NCBI GenBank assembly: GCA_012295275.1
Contig: CM022677.1
Location: 28,230,548-28,278,047 of the forward strand
DNA: 47,500 nucleotides
Source: Chrysomallon squamiferum
Lineage: Eukaryota > Mollusca > Gastropoda > Neomphalida > Peltospiridae
Direction: 5' to 3'
Shown here: piece by piece, positions 25,325 to 31,279 of the stretch
Layout of the letters: every line of letters starts with the position of its first letter
How positions within the stretch are numbered: position 1 is the first letter of the stretch
Notes under the pieces: model-generated
The model's database searches: none
Told to the model about the DNA's origin: nothing
The model's input: only the letters and a program-made list of their open reading frames with translations
Program-made: the position numbers and the translations under genes

Positions 25325-28300
25325 GATTTTTATTATTACAGATGTGTATCCAGAATGCAGTGAGGTGAATGTGTCATCTTGTAAACAGAATTTAAAATCA
25401 GATTTTCAAACTGCTCTGACAACACTAAACAACACTTTAATGTGCAGGTGAGAACTTTGTACTGAGAACAATACTGAATTAGATAGTTCATACATAAACA
25501 CAGCCATGTTGAAAAAAACTAAAGTGTAGTTAGTCCATACATAAACACAGTCACGTTGTAAAAACTAAAGTGTAGTTAGTTTCATACATAAACACAGTCA
25601 TGTTTTAAAAACTAAAGTGTAGTTAGTTTCATACATAAACACAGCCATGTTTTAAAAACTAAAGTGTAGTTAGTTTCATACATAAACACAGCCATGTTTT
25701 AAAAACTAAAGTGTAGTTAGTTTCATACATAAACACAGTCACATTGTAAAAACTAAAGTGTAGTTAGTTTCATACATAAACACAGCCATGTTTTAAAAAC
25801 TAAAATGTAGTTAGTTTCATACATAAACACAGCCATGTTTTAAAAACTAAAGTGTAGTTAGTTTCATACATAAACACAGTCATGTTGAAAAAACTAAAGT
25901 GTAGTTAGTCTATACATAAACACAGCCATGTTTTAAAAACTAAAGTGTAGTTAGTTTCATACATAAACACAGCCATGTTTTAAAAACTAAAGTGTAGTTA
26001 GTTTCATACATAAACACAGCCATGTTTTAAAAACTAAAGTGTAGTTAGTTTCATACATAAACACAGCCATGTTTTAAAAACTAAAGTGTAGTTAGTTTCA
26101 TACATAAACACAGCCATGTTTTAAAAACTAAAGTGTAGTTAGTTTCATACATAAACACAGTCATGTTTTAAAAACTAAAGTGTAGTTAGTTTCATACATA
26201 AACACAGTCACATTGTAAAAACTAAAGTGTAGTTAGTCCATACATAAACACAGTCATGTTTTAAAAACTAAAGTGTAGTTAGTTTCATACATAAACACAG
26301 TCACATTGTAAAAACTAAAGTGTAGTTAGTTTCATACATAAACACAGCCACATTGTAAAAACTAAAGTGTAGTTAGTCCATACATAAACACAGTCATGTT
26401 TTAAAAACTAAAGTGTAGTTAGTTTCATACATAAACACAGCCACATTGTAAAAACTAAAGTGTAGTTAGTTTCATACATAAACACAGCCATGTTTTAAAA
26501 ACTAAAGTGTAGTTAGTTTCATACATAAACACAGCCATGTTTTAAAAACTAAAGTGTAGTTAGTCTATACATAAACACAGCCATGTTTTAAAAACTAAAG
26601 TGTAGTTAGTCTATACATAAACACAGCCATGTTTTAAAAACTAAAGTGTAGTGTTTTAAAAACTAAAGTGTAGTTAGTCCATACATAAACACAGCCATGT
26701 TTTAAAAACTAAAGTGTAGTTAGTCCATACATAAACACAGCCATGTTTTAAAAACTAAAGTGTAGTTAGTTTCATACATAAACACAGTCATGTTTTAAAA
26801 ACTAAAGTGTAGTTAGTTAGTTTCATACAGTTAGTTTCATACATAAACACAGCCATGTTTTAAAAACTAAAGTGTAGTTAGTCTATACATAAACACAGCC
26901 ATGTTTTAAAAACTAAAGTGTAGTTAGTTTCATACATAAACACAGCCATGTTTTAAAAACTAAAGTGTAGTTAGTTTCATACATAAACACAGCCATGTTT
27001 TAAAAACTAAAGTGTAGTTAGTCCATACATAAACACAGCCATGTTTTAAAAACTAAAGTGTAGTTAGTTTCATACATAAACACAGCCATGTTTTAAAAAC
27101 TAAAGTGTAGTTAGTTTCATACATAAACACAGCCACATTTTAAAAAAAACTAAAAGTTGTGTTAGTTATGTTTCATACATAAACACAGCCATGTTTTAAA
27201 AACTAAAGTGTAGTTAGTTTCATACATAAACACAGCCATGTTTTAAAAACTAAAGTGTAGTTAGTCTATACATAAACACAGCCATGTTTTAAAAACTAAA
27301 GTGTAGTTAGTCCATACATAAACACAGTCACATTGTAAAAACTAAAGTGTAGTTAGTCCATACATAAACACAGTCATGTTTTAAAAACTAAAGTGTAGTT
27401 AGTCTATACATAAACACAGTCACATTGTAAAAACTAAAGTGTAGTTAGTTCATACATAAACACAGCCATGTTTTAAAAACTAAAGTGTAGTTAGTTTCAT
27501 ACATAAACACAGCCATGTTTTAAAAACTAAAGTGTAGTTAGTCTATACATAAACACAGCCATGTTTTAAAAACTAAAGTGTAGTTAGTCCATACATAAAC
27601 ACAGCCATGTTTTAAAAACTAAAGTGTAGTTAGTCTATACATAAACACAGTCACATTGTAAAAACTAAAGTGTAGTTAGTTCATACATAAACACAGCCAT
27701 GTTTTAAAAACTAAAGTGTAGTTAGTCCATACATAAACACAGCCATGTTTTAAAAACTAAAGTGTAGTTAGTTTCATACATAAACACAGCCATGTTTTAA
27801 AAACTAAAGTGTAGTTAGTTCATACATAAACACAGCCATGTTGAAAAAAAACTAAAGTGTAGTTAGTCCATACATAAACACAGTCATGTTTTAAAAACTA
27901 AAGTGTAGTTAGTTCCATACGTATAAGTATATGCAGTAACTGTCTGTCTTTTTACACATATATAAGTATATGCAGTAACTATTTGTCTTTTTACACATAT
28001 ATAAGTATATGCAGTAACTATCTGTCTTTTTACAGATATATAAGTATATGCAGTAACTGTCTGTCTTTTTACACATATATAAGTATATGCAGTAACTATC
28101 TGTCTTTTTACACATATATAAGTATATGCAGTAACTGTCTGTCGTTTTACACATATATAAGTATATGCAGTAACTGTCTGTCGTTTTACACATATATAAG
28201 TATATGCAGTAACTGTCTGTCGTTTTACACATATATAAGTATATGCAGTAAATGTCAGTCTATCCATCCCACTGTAAAAGTGTTTTTATTTTGTCAGTGC

Positions 28301-29557
28301 TGGAGACAATTTTCTTGGCTGTATGGAAAAGTCAGGTTGTTTTGATGATCAAAGTTCCAAACCAAAACTTGAAAGAATCAAATACAACATGAAACATGTT
28401 GGATGCAGTGAGTACTGATACTACTGACAATGTTTGTGTCCACCCCATATCATTCAGCTACAATACCGCTGTATCACTATCACTATTTATCACTACCATT
28501 ACTATTTCTATTGTCATTACCAGCTTTACCACATTTTACTATTACTATAATCCTGTTAGCAATAGCCAGTACATATAACACTATCACTATAATGTTTACA
28601 ATAAACACAAATGTCACAATTATTATTATTATTCTGAAACAAACTACAAATAATTTCACAACAGCTATTGCTGTTACTTACATGCTAACAGAACCATAAT
28701 TAATCATTACCATGACTAATAGACTATTAATACTGTTACCATTACTAATACACTATTAATACTGTTACCATTGCTAATACACTATTAATACTGTTACCAT
28801 TGCTAATACACTATTAATATCATAACCATTGCTAATACACTATTAATACTGTTACCATTGCTAATACACTATTAATATCATAACCATTGCTAATACACTA
28901 TTAATACTGTTACCATTGCTAATACACTATTAATATCATAACCATTGCTAATACACTATTAATATCATTACCATTGCTAATACACTATTAATATCATAAC
29001 CATTGCTAATACACTATTAATATCATTACCATTACTAATACACTATTAATATCATTACCATTACTAATACACTATTAACACTGTTACCATTACTAATAGA
29101 CTATGAATACCACAAGTAATACACTATTAATATGCAGTATCCCCTGTTACCATTACTAGCTGCATTATTATTAGTTAAGTGTAGTAAACTATTAGTAACA
29201 AGTGGTAATATTACTAGCATGCACTAGAACTACAACTATGAGTATTTAAGAGTTTTGATAGATGGTTAACATTAATTAAAAGAACAAAGTTTAGTTATTT
29301 TGGTGGTTTTTAATCAGATCTGACACCCAGGATATATGAAGAGTGCGACAATGAGGCTGCCAAATCATGTTTCACAGTTGCTAGCAGAAGCTTCATGCAG
29401 TTCAGAAGTGACGTAACAGACAGTGGAAAAGTTTTGACATGCAGGTAACAACAGACTATATGCATGTAACAAACACACACACACACACACACACTCAAAC
29501 TTGGAAACATATAAACACATTTAAACTGACAGTTATATACTGAATACAAACAACAAA

Positions 29558-29600
<43 letters not shown>

Positions 29601-29662
29601 AAACTTGGAAACATATAAACACATTTAAACTGACAGTTATATACTGAATACAAACAACAAAC

Positions 29663-29711
<49 letters not shown>

Positions 29712-31024
29712 AAACTTGGAAACATATAAACACATTTAAACTGACAGTTATATACTGAATACAAACAACAAACACGTACACAGATTCACCCTCACAGACA
29801 CATATACATGTGTGTGTGAGAGTGTGTGTATGTGTGAGAGTGTGTGTATGTGTGCATGTATGTTATATAAGCAACACAAAATACACACACACAAACATAG
29901 GCATATAATTAAAATAGCTATACTTTCTTTCAATTTATGCATTTGATAAATTCACACAAATGTATTAAAAAGAGTTTCATATGTTGTTTTTTTTTGTGGG
30001 TTTGTTTTTACCACCTCTGTTATCTGGAGTTTCATATGTTAATTTTATTTTTGTTTTCTTAATTTTGTACTATATGAAGTATTTTTGTGGGTTTTTTTTT
30101 TACCTATACTACCTGTAGTTTGATGTGTGTTTTGTTTTTTTAATTTTGTACTATATGAAGTATTTTTGTGGGGTTTTTTTACCTATACTACCTGTAGTTT
30201 GATGTGTGTTTTTGTTTTTTTAATTTTGTACTATATGAAGTATTTTTGTGGTTTTTTTACCTATACTACCTGTAGTTTGATGTGTGTTTTTGTTTTTTTA
30301 ATTTTGTACTATATGAAGTATTTTTGTGGGTTTTTTTTACCTATGCTACCTGTAGTTTGTTGTTTTTGTTGTAAAGAGTTTGTTGTTTTTGTGTTTTCAG
30401 AGCTGGAGAAGTGTTAGTTAACTGTGCTACCTGTAGTTTGTTGTTTTTGTTGTAAAGAGTTTGTTGTTTTTGTTGTAAAGAGTTTGTTGTTTTTGTGTTT
30501 TCAGAGCTGGAGAAGTGTTAGTTAACTATGCTACCTGTAGTTTGTTGTTTTTGTTGTAAAGAGTTTGTTGTTTTTGTTGTAAAGAGTTTGTTGTTTTTGT
30601 GTTTTCAGAGCTGGAGAAGTGTTAGTTAACTGCCTGCAAGAAGTAGGATGCCTTGATGATCTTGTAACCCAGAGAAAGAGAGAAGCCTACTTTAACATTT
30701 TAAATATGTTTCAATGCAGTAAGTTTATCTATCCATCTGTACATATATCTGTCTGTCTGTGTAAATGTCTGTGTATGTGTTTGTGTGTGTGTTGAAACAG
30801 TTTTATTTCTCATATATAAATAAATAAAATATGGTGTTAAAATTGTGTATGTCTGTATTTGTGTGTGTGCATGTATGTGTTTGTGTTTGTGATACATTAC
30901 TTTTACTTCTATGTAGACTTGTTTATAACTAATTAACGCTCTTTCTTTCTTAATTAATTATTTAGATATCAAGATACCACAGCATCTGAAAATGACAGAG
31001 GAAAGAAGACAAAATAAAAAATAA
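768..31024 (+). CDS. Twelve-module six-cysteine protein gene (25 exons, 5' end missing)
   Basis: The joined exons give about 896 codons: 12 modules of about 70 residues and a basic tail. Each module spans two exons: A (C1-x7-C2-x14-26-C3) and B (x8-C4-x5-C5-x17-21-C6). All 12 A exons are phase 1 to 2 and all 12 B exons phase 2 to 1, so no frame break occurs over 30 kb. NxS/T sequons are frequent, several directly after C1. I see no transmembrane segment or GPI-like tail, so a secreted protein is inferred; the signal peptide would lie upstream. The family is not recognised. The C1-x7-C2 and C4-x5-C5 layout is worth comparing with other tandem six-cysteine extracellular families such as T20D4.11-like/DUF19, but I cannot claim membership. 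The gene probably grew by repeated duplication of an A+B exon pair. About 91% of its span is intron, mostly tandem repeats. Confidence 0.88.
1186..1295 (+). CDS. Module 1, exon B (C4-C6)
   Basis: Acceptor aattacag, donor TGTG/gtgagt; 1+108+1 nt. It begins RAGEIYSRC, giving the invariant C3-x8-C4, then CIRKTNC (C4-x5-C5), then 21 residues to C6. The sequon NCT includes C5. The same RAG start recurs in module 12, and AG-start variants are common among B exons. Confidence 0.9.
1750..2192 (+). repeat. About 67-bp minisatellite containing the module 2 acceptor
   Basis: Six to seven copies of an AT-rich unit recur: TTAACTG, then (ATT)n, ATCTGTTTTG, TAATTAATTAATATT and a final TTATTAAAGGTTT or TTGTTAAAGATTT. 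The last copy ends in the splice acceptor of the next exon (ttattaaag/GTTTT). Each earlier copy therefore carries a near-identical acceptor-like motif. The unit seems specific to this intron. Confidence 0.85.
2193..2319 (+). CDS. Module 2, exon A
   Basis: 127 nt, phases 1 to 2. It reads [18 protein letters not shown], so C1-x7-C2, then 23 residues to C3. A sequon (NRT) follows C1 directly, as in modules 3, 5 and 7. The acceptor ttattaaag lacks a strong pyrimidine tract and is the last copy of a tandem array. The start at 2193 is the one that keeps the phase and avoids an upstream in-frame stop. Confidence 0.82.
2400..2580 (+). repeat. Short tandem duplication in intron
   Basis: About two and a half copies of a unit of about 70-80 bp follow the exon: a TTTTAACCTGTAA segment, ACTTCACATCAGAATAATG and CTCTTTGCATATGTAATTTT. 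The repeat starts roughly 80 bases inside the intron and does not overlap the donor. Confidence 0.7.
2740..2843 (+). CDS. Module 2, exon B
   Basis: Acceptor ttttgatag, donor TGTG/gtgagt, 1+102+1 nt. It reads [15 protein letters not shown], which fits the x8 and x5 spacings, with 19 residues to C6. The FFKC motif before C4 is shared with modules 3 and 7, and the aromatic pair seems typical of the B half. Confidence 0.92.
3190..4060 (+). mobile_element. Degenerate jockey-like LINE fragment
   Basis: This intron carries a decayed non-LTR retrotransposon in sense orientation. Recognisable pieces in order: a reverse-transcriptase segment near 3340-3385 ([12 protein letters not shown]); [17 protein letters not shown] at about 3457-3510, in another frame, typical of the end of the RT/thumb region in jockey-type elements; YPAYDMVF plus [14 protein letters not shown] at about 3565-3645; PPWCIKP near 3715; and an RNase H-like [20 protein letters not shown] at about 3887-3950. 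The central RT catalytic region between the first two pieces is missing, so there is an internal deletion. Frameshifts and stops are many. No terminal repeats or target-site duplication were found. The assignment is by remembered motif similarity. Confidence 0.72.
4445..4544 (+). CDS. Module 3, exon A
   Basis: Acceptor ctgttgttgaag, donor TGCAG/gttcgt (weak donor), 2+96+2 nt. It reads [17 protein letters not shown], with 15 residues to C3. Sequon NIS directly follows C1. The acceptor sits in a GTT-rich tract. An AAG acceptor is less common than CAG but gives the conserved start (D/N-x-T) seen in modules 7, 10 and 12. Confidence 0.82.
4780..5125 (+). repeat. 60-bp minisatellite, about 5-6 copies
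   Basis: The unit is exactly 60 bp between 4921 and 5100, where three consecutive copies are nearly identical (GTACCTCAGTATACCACAGT, then TATAGTACGTCATAGTATCC and TGTAGTACATT). Copies upstream are more diverged. It is confined to this intron. Confidence 0.9.
5354..5451 (+). CDS. Module 3, exon B
   Basis: Acceptor tatgtcag, donor TGTT/gtaagt, 1+96+1 nt. It reads [15 protein letters not shown], then 17 residues to C6, the shortest C5-C6 loop of the 12. The sequon NQS lies just before C6. The overhanging T makes the next split codon TAT. Confidence 0.9.
5519..5660 (+). mobile_element. tRNA-derived SINE-like element
   Basis: A TGGTTGAACGG motif (A box, 5526-5536) is followed about 45 bases later by GTTCGAGTCTC (B box, about 5580-5590). 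This spacing fits an RNA polymerase III promoter from a tRNA. The tRNA fold is degenerate: the T stem pairs poorly, so this is not a functional tRNA gene. A GC-richer body of about 70 bp follows, unlike the surrounding intron, and a TA microsatellite lies about 70 bp further on. The far end and target duplication are not defined. SINE is the best reading; a tRNA pseudogene is the alternative. Confidence 0.55.
5790..6025 (+). repeat. CA tract and TG-rich 26-bp-like minisatellite
   Basis: A (CA)n tract at about 5795-5825 is followed by irregular copies of a TG-rich unit containing GAGTTGTGTGTTATG (5880-6025). The apparent cysteine-rich reading frame here is only the translation of TGTG repeats. 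Confidence 0.8.
6108..6243 (+). CDS. Module 4, exon A (with poly-Ala tract)
   Basis: Acceptor attgttag, donor TGTGT/gtaagt, 2+132+2 nt, the longest A exon. It reads [15 protein letters not shown], then 26 residues to C3 including six consecutive alanines coded by GCT repeats, then sequons NAT and NVT. The exon ends EMC plus a split Val codon, where most others end in C then Arg. Module 5 shares the Trp before C1 and the EMC end, so the two are probably sister duplicates. Confidence 0.88.
6285..6705 (+). repeat. 48-bp minisatellite, about 9 copies
   Basis: The unit is 48 bp (GTTAATGTAACGTGATTCCA, then CACTTTTAGTACCTGCACCT and AAACCAAC). The phase is confirmed by copies at 6301 and 6349. One copy near 6460 is shortened. 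The array begins about 40 bases after the donor. Confidence 0.92.
6877..6986 (+). CDS. Module 4, exon B
   Basis: Acceptor ttttgtacag, donor TGTG/gtgagt, 1+108+1 nt. It reads [15 protein letters not shown], then 21 residues to C6, with sequon NIT in the loop. The spacing fits the module exactly. Confidence 0.92.
7130..7485 (+). repeat. TG/TTTCTG compound microsatellite
   Basis: Alternating (TG)n and (TTTCTG)n blocks include two larger copies of a segment with TGCATGGGTGTATCAAATG. Long open frames on both strands here are artefacts of the repeat. Confidence 0.9.
7607..7730 (+). CDS. Module 5, exon A
   Basis: Acceptor ttgttgtag, donor TGTCT/gtaagt, 2+120+2 nt. It reads [18 protein letters not shown], then 22 residues to C3. 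Sequons NLT and NQT flank C1. It ends AEMC plus a split Leu codon, like module 4. Confidence 0.92.
7905..8080 (+). repeat. CA-rich minisatellite
   Basis: About three copies of a unit combining ACATCCACATCAACACACAG with a (CA)n block. It lies wholly inside the intron. Confidence 0.85.
8384..8487 (+). CDS. Module 5, exon B
   Basis: Strong acceptor (ttttttttgcag), donor TGTG/gtgagt, 1+102+1 nt. It reads [15 protein letters not shown], with 19 residues to C6 and sequon NKS in the loop. A (TA)n tract precedes the polypyrimidine tract. Confidence 0.92.
8488..8969 (+). other. Intron without recognisable repeat array
   Basis: This is one of the few introns of the gene with no minisatellite. It is AT-rich with no recognised element. 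It is a useful contrast to its neighbours. Confidence 0.6.
8970..9063 (+). CDS. Module 6, exon A
   Basis: Acceptor gttgactag, donor TGCAA/gtaagt, 2+90+2 nt, the shortest A exon. It reads [13 protein letters not shown], with C1-x7-C2 and 17 residues to C3. The exon leaves AA, which makes Lys with the A of the next exon. It is followed immediately by a very long TG array. Confidence 0.87.
9064..10735 (+). repeat. 1.65-kb TG-rich array
   Basis: Starting a few bases after the module 6 donor (gtaagtg), the intron is almost pure purine-pyrimidine alternation: TGTG with interspersed CTG, GGG and TATG variants. A short TA-rich interruption lies at about 9125-9285. Open frames of up to 390 codons here (Cys/Val repeats) are repeat translations. 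Long TG runs can adopt Z-DNA; that is known chemistry, not seen in the sequence. Confidence 0.95.
10968..11074 (+). CDS. Module 6, exon B (extra cysteine)
   Basis: Acceptor cgtttttcag, donor TGCA/gtaagt, 1+105+1 nt. It reads [15 protein letters not shown], with C6 after 24 further residues ([20 protein letters not shown] region). The C3-x8-C4 spacing is kept, but the second of the eight residues is an additional cysteine. Module 6 therefore has seven cysteines, unlike the other 11. Confidence 0.88.
11268..11425 (+). repeat. (ATT)n microsatellite
   Basis: About 150 bases of ATT/TTA triplets with a few TTG interruptions. Polyisoleucine frames here are artefacts. Confidence 0.95.
11430..11987 (+). 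repeat. 93-102-bp minisatellite abutting the module 7 acceptor
   Basis: About five copies of a unit: TTAATTAGTTTTGTTACTG, (GTT)n, TTTTTATACT, a GTCATCATCATCATACTTTA segment and a CTATTTTATC end. The final copy breaks after TTGTTACTGTTGTTG and ends in tag, which is the acceptor of the next exon. The pyrimidine/GTT part of the unit is therefore the 3' end of the intron. Confidence 0.88.
11988..12096 (+). CDS. Module 7, exon A
   Basis: Acceptor gttgttgtag, donor TGCAG/gtcagt, 2+105+2 nt. It reads [18 protein letters not shown], with 17 residues to C3. Two sequons (NLT at the split codon and NRT directly after C1). Its intron partner exon is 6.5 kb downstream, the largest intron of the gene. Confidence 0.92.
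12105..12445 (+). repeat. (AAT/GAT)n imperfect microsatellite
   Basis: Irregular AAT, GAT and AAC triplets, beginning about ten bases after the module 7 donor. No coding signal. Confidence 0.9.
12540..12978 (+). repeat. 47-bp minisatellite, about 9 copies
   Basis: The unit is 47 bp (TTATGTTAATGACTGTAGTT, AAACAACTGCAGTAAGAGTG and AAAATAG), confirmed by copies at 12601 and 12648. Each copy contains CTGCA/GTAAGA, close to the TGCA/gtaagt donors used by B exons elsewhere in the gene. Confidence 0.93.
13080..18650 (+). repeat. 5.6-kb array of 60-65-bp units derived from the module 7 B acceptor
   Basis: Roughly 90 copies. The 60-bp form is AGCTGTAATTCTTCAAGTGT, then CTTCTTCCTGCATGTCACTG and AGTCCTGTATCATTTTCAAG. 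The 65-bp form has GTAAACTCTTTCTTCAAG and ends TTATTTTGTAG. The last copy runs without a break into the exon at 18651: the acceptor ttttgtag and the first 29 exon bases, including the C4 codon, are the same as in the array. The unit is thus an amplified intron-exon junction. A block of near-identical 60-bp copies lies at 13300-13800. From about 14.57 kb the array shows higher-order copies: matching segments recur 2319 bp apart (for example 14629 and 16948; 15763 and 18082), and others 872 bp apart (15763 and 16635). Confidence 0.95.
18651..18751 (+). CDS. Module 7, exon B
   Basis: Acceptor ttattttgtag, donor TGTG/gtaaag, 1+99+1 nt. It reads [15 protein letters not shown], then 18 residues to C6, with sequon NKS. 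The first 29 bases are identical to the preceding tandem array and the exon departs from it only after FKCL. It is identified as the true copy because it alone continues to C5, C6 and a donor. Confidence 0.88.
18775..18922 (+). repeat. (CTT)n then (ATT)n microsatellite
   Basis: About 90 bases of TTC triplets followed by about 50 bases of TTA triplets, starting some 25 bases after the donor. Confidence 0.95.
19252..19351 (+). CDS. Module 8, exon A
   Basis: Acceptor tttgttacag, donor TGCAC/gtaagt, 2+96+2 nt. It reads [11 protein letters not shown], then 21 residues to C3. C1-C2 spacing is six, the only departure from x7 in the gene. The N-terminal linker between C6 of module 7 and C1 is also the shortest. 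A TTTA-rich tract lies before the acceptor. Confidence 0.9.
19570..19825 (+). repeat. (CA)n-rich tract
   Basis: CA dinucleotides with ACAGAG and ATATAC interruptions. Long frames on both strands (Thr/His or Cys/Val) are repeat artefacts. Confidence 0.93.
19838..19947 (+). CDS. Module 8, exon B
   Basis: Acceptor gttatttacag, donor TGCA/gtaagt, 1+108+1 nt. It reads [15 protein letters not shown], then 21 residues to C6. A 70-bp repeat starts at the donor. Confidence 0.92.
19952..20235 (+). repeat. Four 70-bp copies starting at the module 8 B donor
   Basis: The unit begins GTAAACATTTGTATATATAA, four bases after the donor gtaagtaaac, and recurs at 20022, 20092 and 20162 with almost no change. 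Each later copy begins AGATTGTAAAC, which resembles the donor. Confidence 0.94.
20370..20858 (+). repeat. 45-50-bp minisatellite (family shared with 22240-23515)
   Basis: Units of TAGTAGAAATAGTTATATAT, ACAGCTTTGTGTACATTAG and TAACATTCT, about ten copies. The same family fills part of the next intron, on the other side of the exon at 21069. Confidence 0.93.
21069..21168 (+). CDS. Module 9, exon A
   Basis: Acceptor tttttcaaag, donor TGCAG/gtaagt, 2+96+2 nt. It reads [18 protein letters not shown], then 14 residues to C3, with sequon NTT. It lies between two blocks of the same minisatellite family. Confidence 0.9.
21172..21712 (+). repeat. 35-bp minisatellite, about 15 copies
   Basis: Unit AAGTCATTTAGTATAGACTA plus GGACACTGGTTACAG. 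It starts within about ten bases of the module 9 A donor. Variants replace TATAGACTAG by TTTAAACTAG. Confidence 0.93.
21720..22235 (+). repeat. AGTAGTAACA-type degenerate repeat
   Basis: Irregular units built from AGTAGTAACAGAAGTAGTAA and TAACATGAAAT. Open frames on the minus strand are repeat artefacts. Confidence 0.85.
22240..23515 (+). repeat. 45-bp minisatellite, about 27 copies
   Basis: Unit AGTAGAAATAGTTATATATA, CAGCTTTGTGTACATTAG and TAACATT. Two longer stretches look like repeats of one another (the ATATGCACATTAG variants near 22665 and 23080), suggesting higher-order duplication of about 0.4 kb. Confidence 0.93.
23692..23801 (+). CDS. Module 9, exon B
   Basis: Acceptor gcttttcacag, donor TGTG/gtatgt, 1+108+1 nt. 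It reads [15 protein letters not shown], then 21 residues to C6. All spacings fit. Confidence 0.92.
24022..24148 (+). CDS. Module 10, exon A
   Basis: Acceptor atggttacag, donor TGCAG/gtaagc, 2+123+2 nt. It reads [18 protein letters not shown], then 23 residues to C3. Sequon NLT precedes C1, as in modules 5, 7 and 12. Confidence 0.93.
24372..24478 (+). CDS. Module 10, exon B
   Basis: Acceptor ttatctgacag, donor TGCT/gtatgt, 1+105+1 nt. It reads [15 protein letters not shown], then 20 residues to C6. The intron before it is only about 220 bp, one of the shortest of the gene, and has no minisatellite. The exon is GC-richer than its neighbours. Confidence 0.93.
24497..25012 (+). repeat. 57-bp minisatellite, about 9 copies
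   Basis: Unit CTTAACTAACAAGTGTGTAC, CCTAATGATTTGAGGCAGTG and AATGATAACTAAATAAA; copies begin at about 24500 and 24557. It starts about 20 bases after the module 10 B donor. Confidence 0.93.
25145..25335 (+). repeat. (ATT)n microsatellite before the module 11 acceptor
   Basis: TTA/ATT triplets run almost to the acceptor (tattattacag) of the next exon and supply its pyrimidine-poor upstream context. Confidence 0.93.
25342..25447 (+). CDS. Module 11, exon A
   Basis: Acceptor tattattacag, donor TGCAG/gtgaga, 2+102+2 nt. It reads [14 protein letters not shown], then 20 residues to C3. Sequons NVS and NNT. Confidence 0.93.
25470..27925 (+). repeat. 47-bp minisatellite, about 52 copies
   Basis: Unit AGTGTAGTTAGTTTCATACA, TAAACACAGCCATGTTTTAA and AAACTAA, with CATGTT/CACATTG and TTTCAT/TCTAT/TCCAT variants. 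The array fills nearly all of the first 2.5 kb of the intron. Confidence 0.96.
27926..28260 (+). repeat. 39-bp minisatellite, about 8 copies
   Basis: Unit GTAACTGTCTGTCTTTTTAC plus ACATATATAAGTATATGCA. The length is a multiple of three, so both strands stay open; those frames (for example Val-Lys-Arg-Gln-Thr repeats on the minus strand) are artefacts. It directly follows the 47-bp array and ends about 40 bases before the next exon. Confidence 0.95.
28298..28407 (+). CDS. Module 11, exon B
   Basis: Acceptor tattttgtcag, donor TGCA/gtgagt, 1+108+1 nt. It reads [15 protein letters not shown], then 21 residues to C6. The AGD/AGE start is shared with modules 1, 8 and 12. Confidence 0.93.
28690..29110 (+). 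repeat. 29-bp minisatellite, about 14 copies
   Basis: Unit CATTGCTAATACACTATTAA plus TACTGTTAC or TATCATAAC; spacing of 29 bp confirmed between 28745 and 28774. Confidence 0.93.
29318..29444 (+). CDS. Module 12, exon A
   Basis: Acceptor tttttaatcag, donor TGCAG/gtaaca, 2+123+2 nt. It reads [18 protein letters not shown], then 23 residues to C3, with a sequon at the start. Confidence 0.93.
29465..29775 (+). repeat. Three copies of a 90-120-bp unit with CA blocks
   Basis: Each copy has a (CA)n run followed by CTCAAACTTGGAAACATATA, AACACATTTAAACTGACAGT and ATACTGAATACAAACAAC. Copies differ mainly in CA length. The first begins about 25 bases after the donor. Confidence 0.93.
29985..30608 (+). 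repeat. Intron repeat with two partial copies of the module 12 B exon start
   Basis: First comes an 80-bp T-rich unit (CTACCTGTAGTTTGATGTGT, then TTTTAATTTTGTACTATATG), about four copies. Then a unit of 104 bp recurs: GTTTGTTGTTTTTGTTGTAAAGA, gttttcag and the exon start AGCTGGAGAAGTGTTAGTTA. Exon-start copies lie at 30401, 30505 and 30609; only the last continues into the full exon. Confidence 0.92.
30609..30718 (+). CDS. Module 12, exon B
   Basis: Acceptor gtgttttcag, donor TGCA/gtaagt, 1+108+1 nt. It reads [15 protein letters not shown], then 21 residues to C6. Its acceptor and first 22 bases occur twice more upstream at 104-bp intervals, but only this copy reaches C5, C6 and a donor. Confidence 0.92.
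30966..31024 (+). CDS. C-terminal exon and stop of the six-cysteine gene
   Basis: Acceptor aattatttag, phase 1 in. After the split Asn codon it reads [18 protein letters not shown] and stops at TAA (31022-31024). The tail is basic and hydrophilic with no membrane anchor or GPI-like end, consistent with a secreted product. The stop overlaps an AATAAA hexamer (31020-31025). Confidence 0.85.
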
Positions 31025-31025
31025 A
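31020..31025 (+). terminator. AATAAA polyadenylation hexamer overlapping the stop
   Basis: An AATAAA spans the stop codon of the six-cysteine gene. It is probably too close to the stop to be the main signal unless the 3' UTR is very short. Other AATAAA hexamers follow near 31393 and 31439, in a duplicated segment (GAATATATAATAATCAG twice). Confidence 0.35.
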
Positions 31026-31245
31026 CAATTTTGATGTTAATTTTACAATCTTTCTTTTGTTATGAATATTTTTATCAGAGCATGACTAATATAATTTACC
31101 TCATAGTATAGTACTAATTTTAATTGCTTTACAATAACACACACACACACACACACACATACATACAGACACATTCAAACACCTAGCACAATACATATTA
31201 TGCACATGCACACATAGATACTAATGCATAGTTACATTCTCTTTG

Positions 31246-31279
<34 letters not shown>

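Noticed and set aside
27884-28267. Minus-strand repeat protein of 127 codons
   Set aside because: A 39-bp intronic minisatellite; open in several frames.
13080-30608. CRISPR-like array (regular repeats)
   Set aside because: Repeats are contiguous without unique spacers, AT-rich and within introns of a eukaryotic gene.
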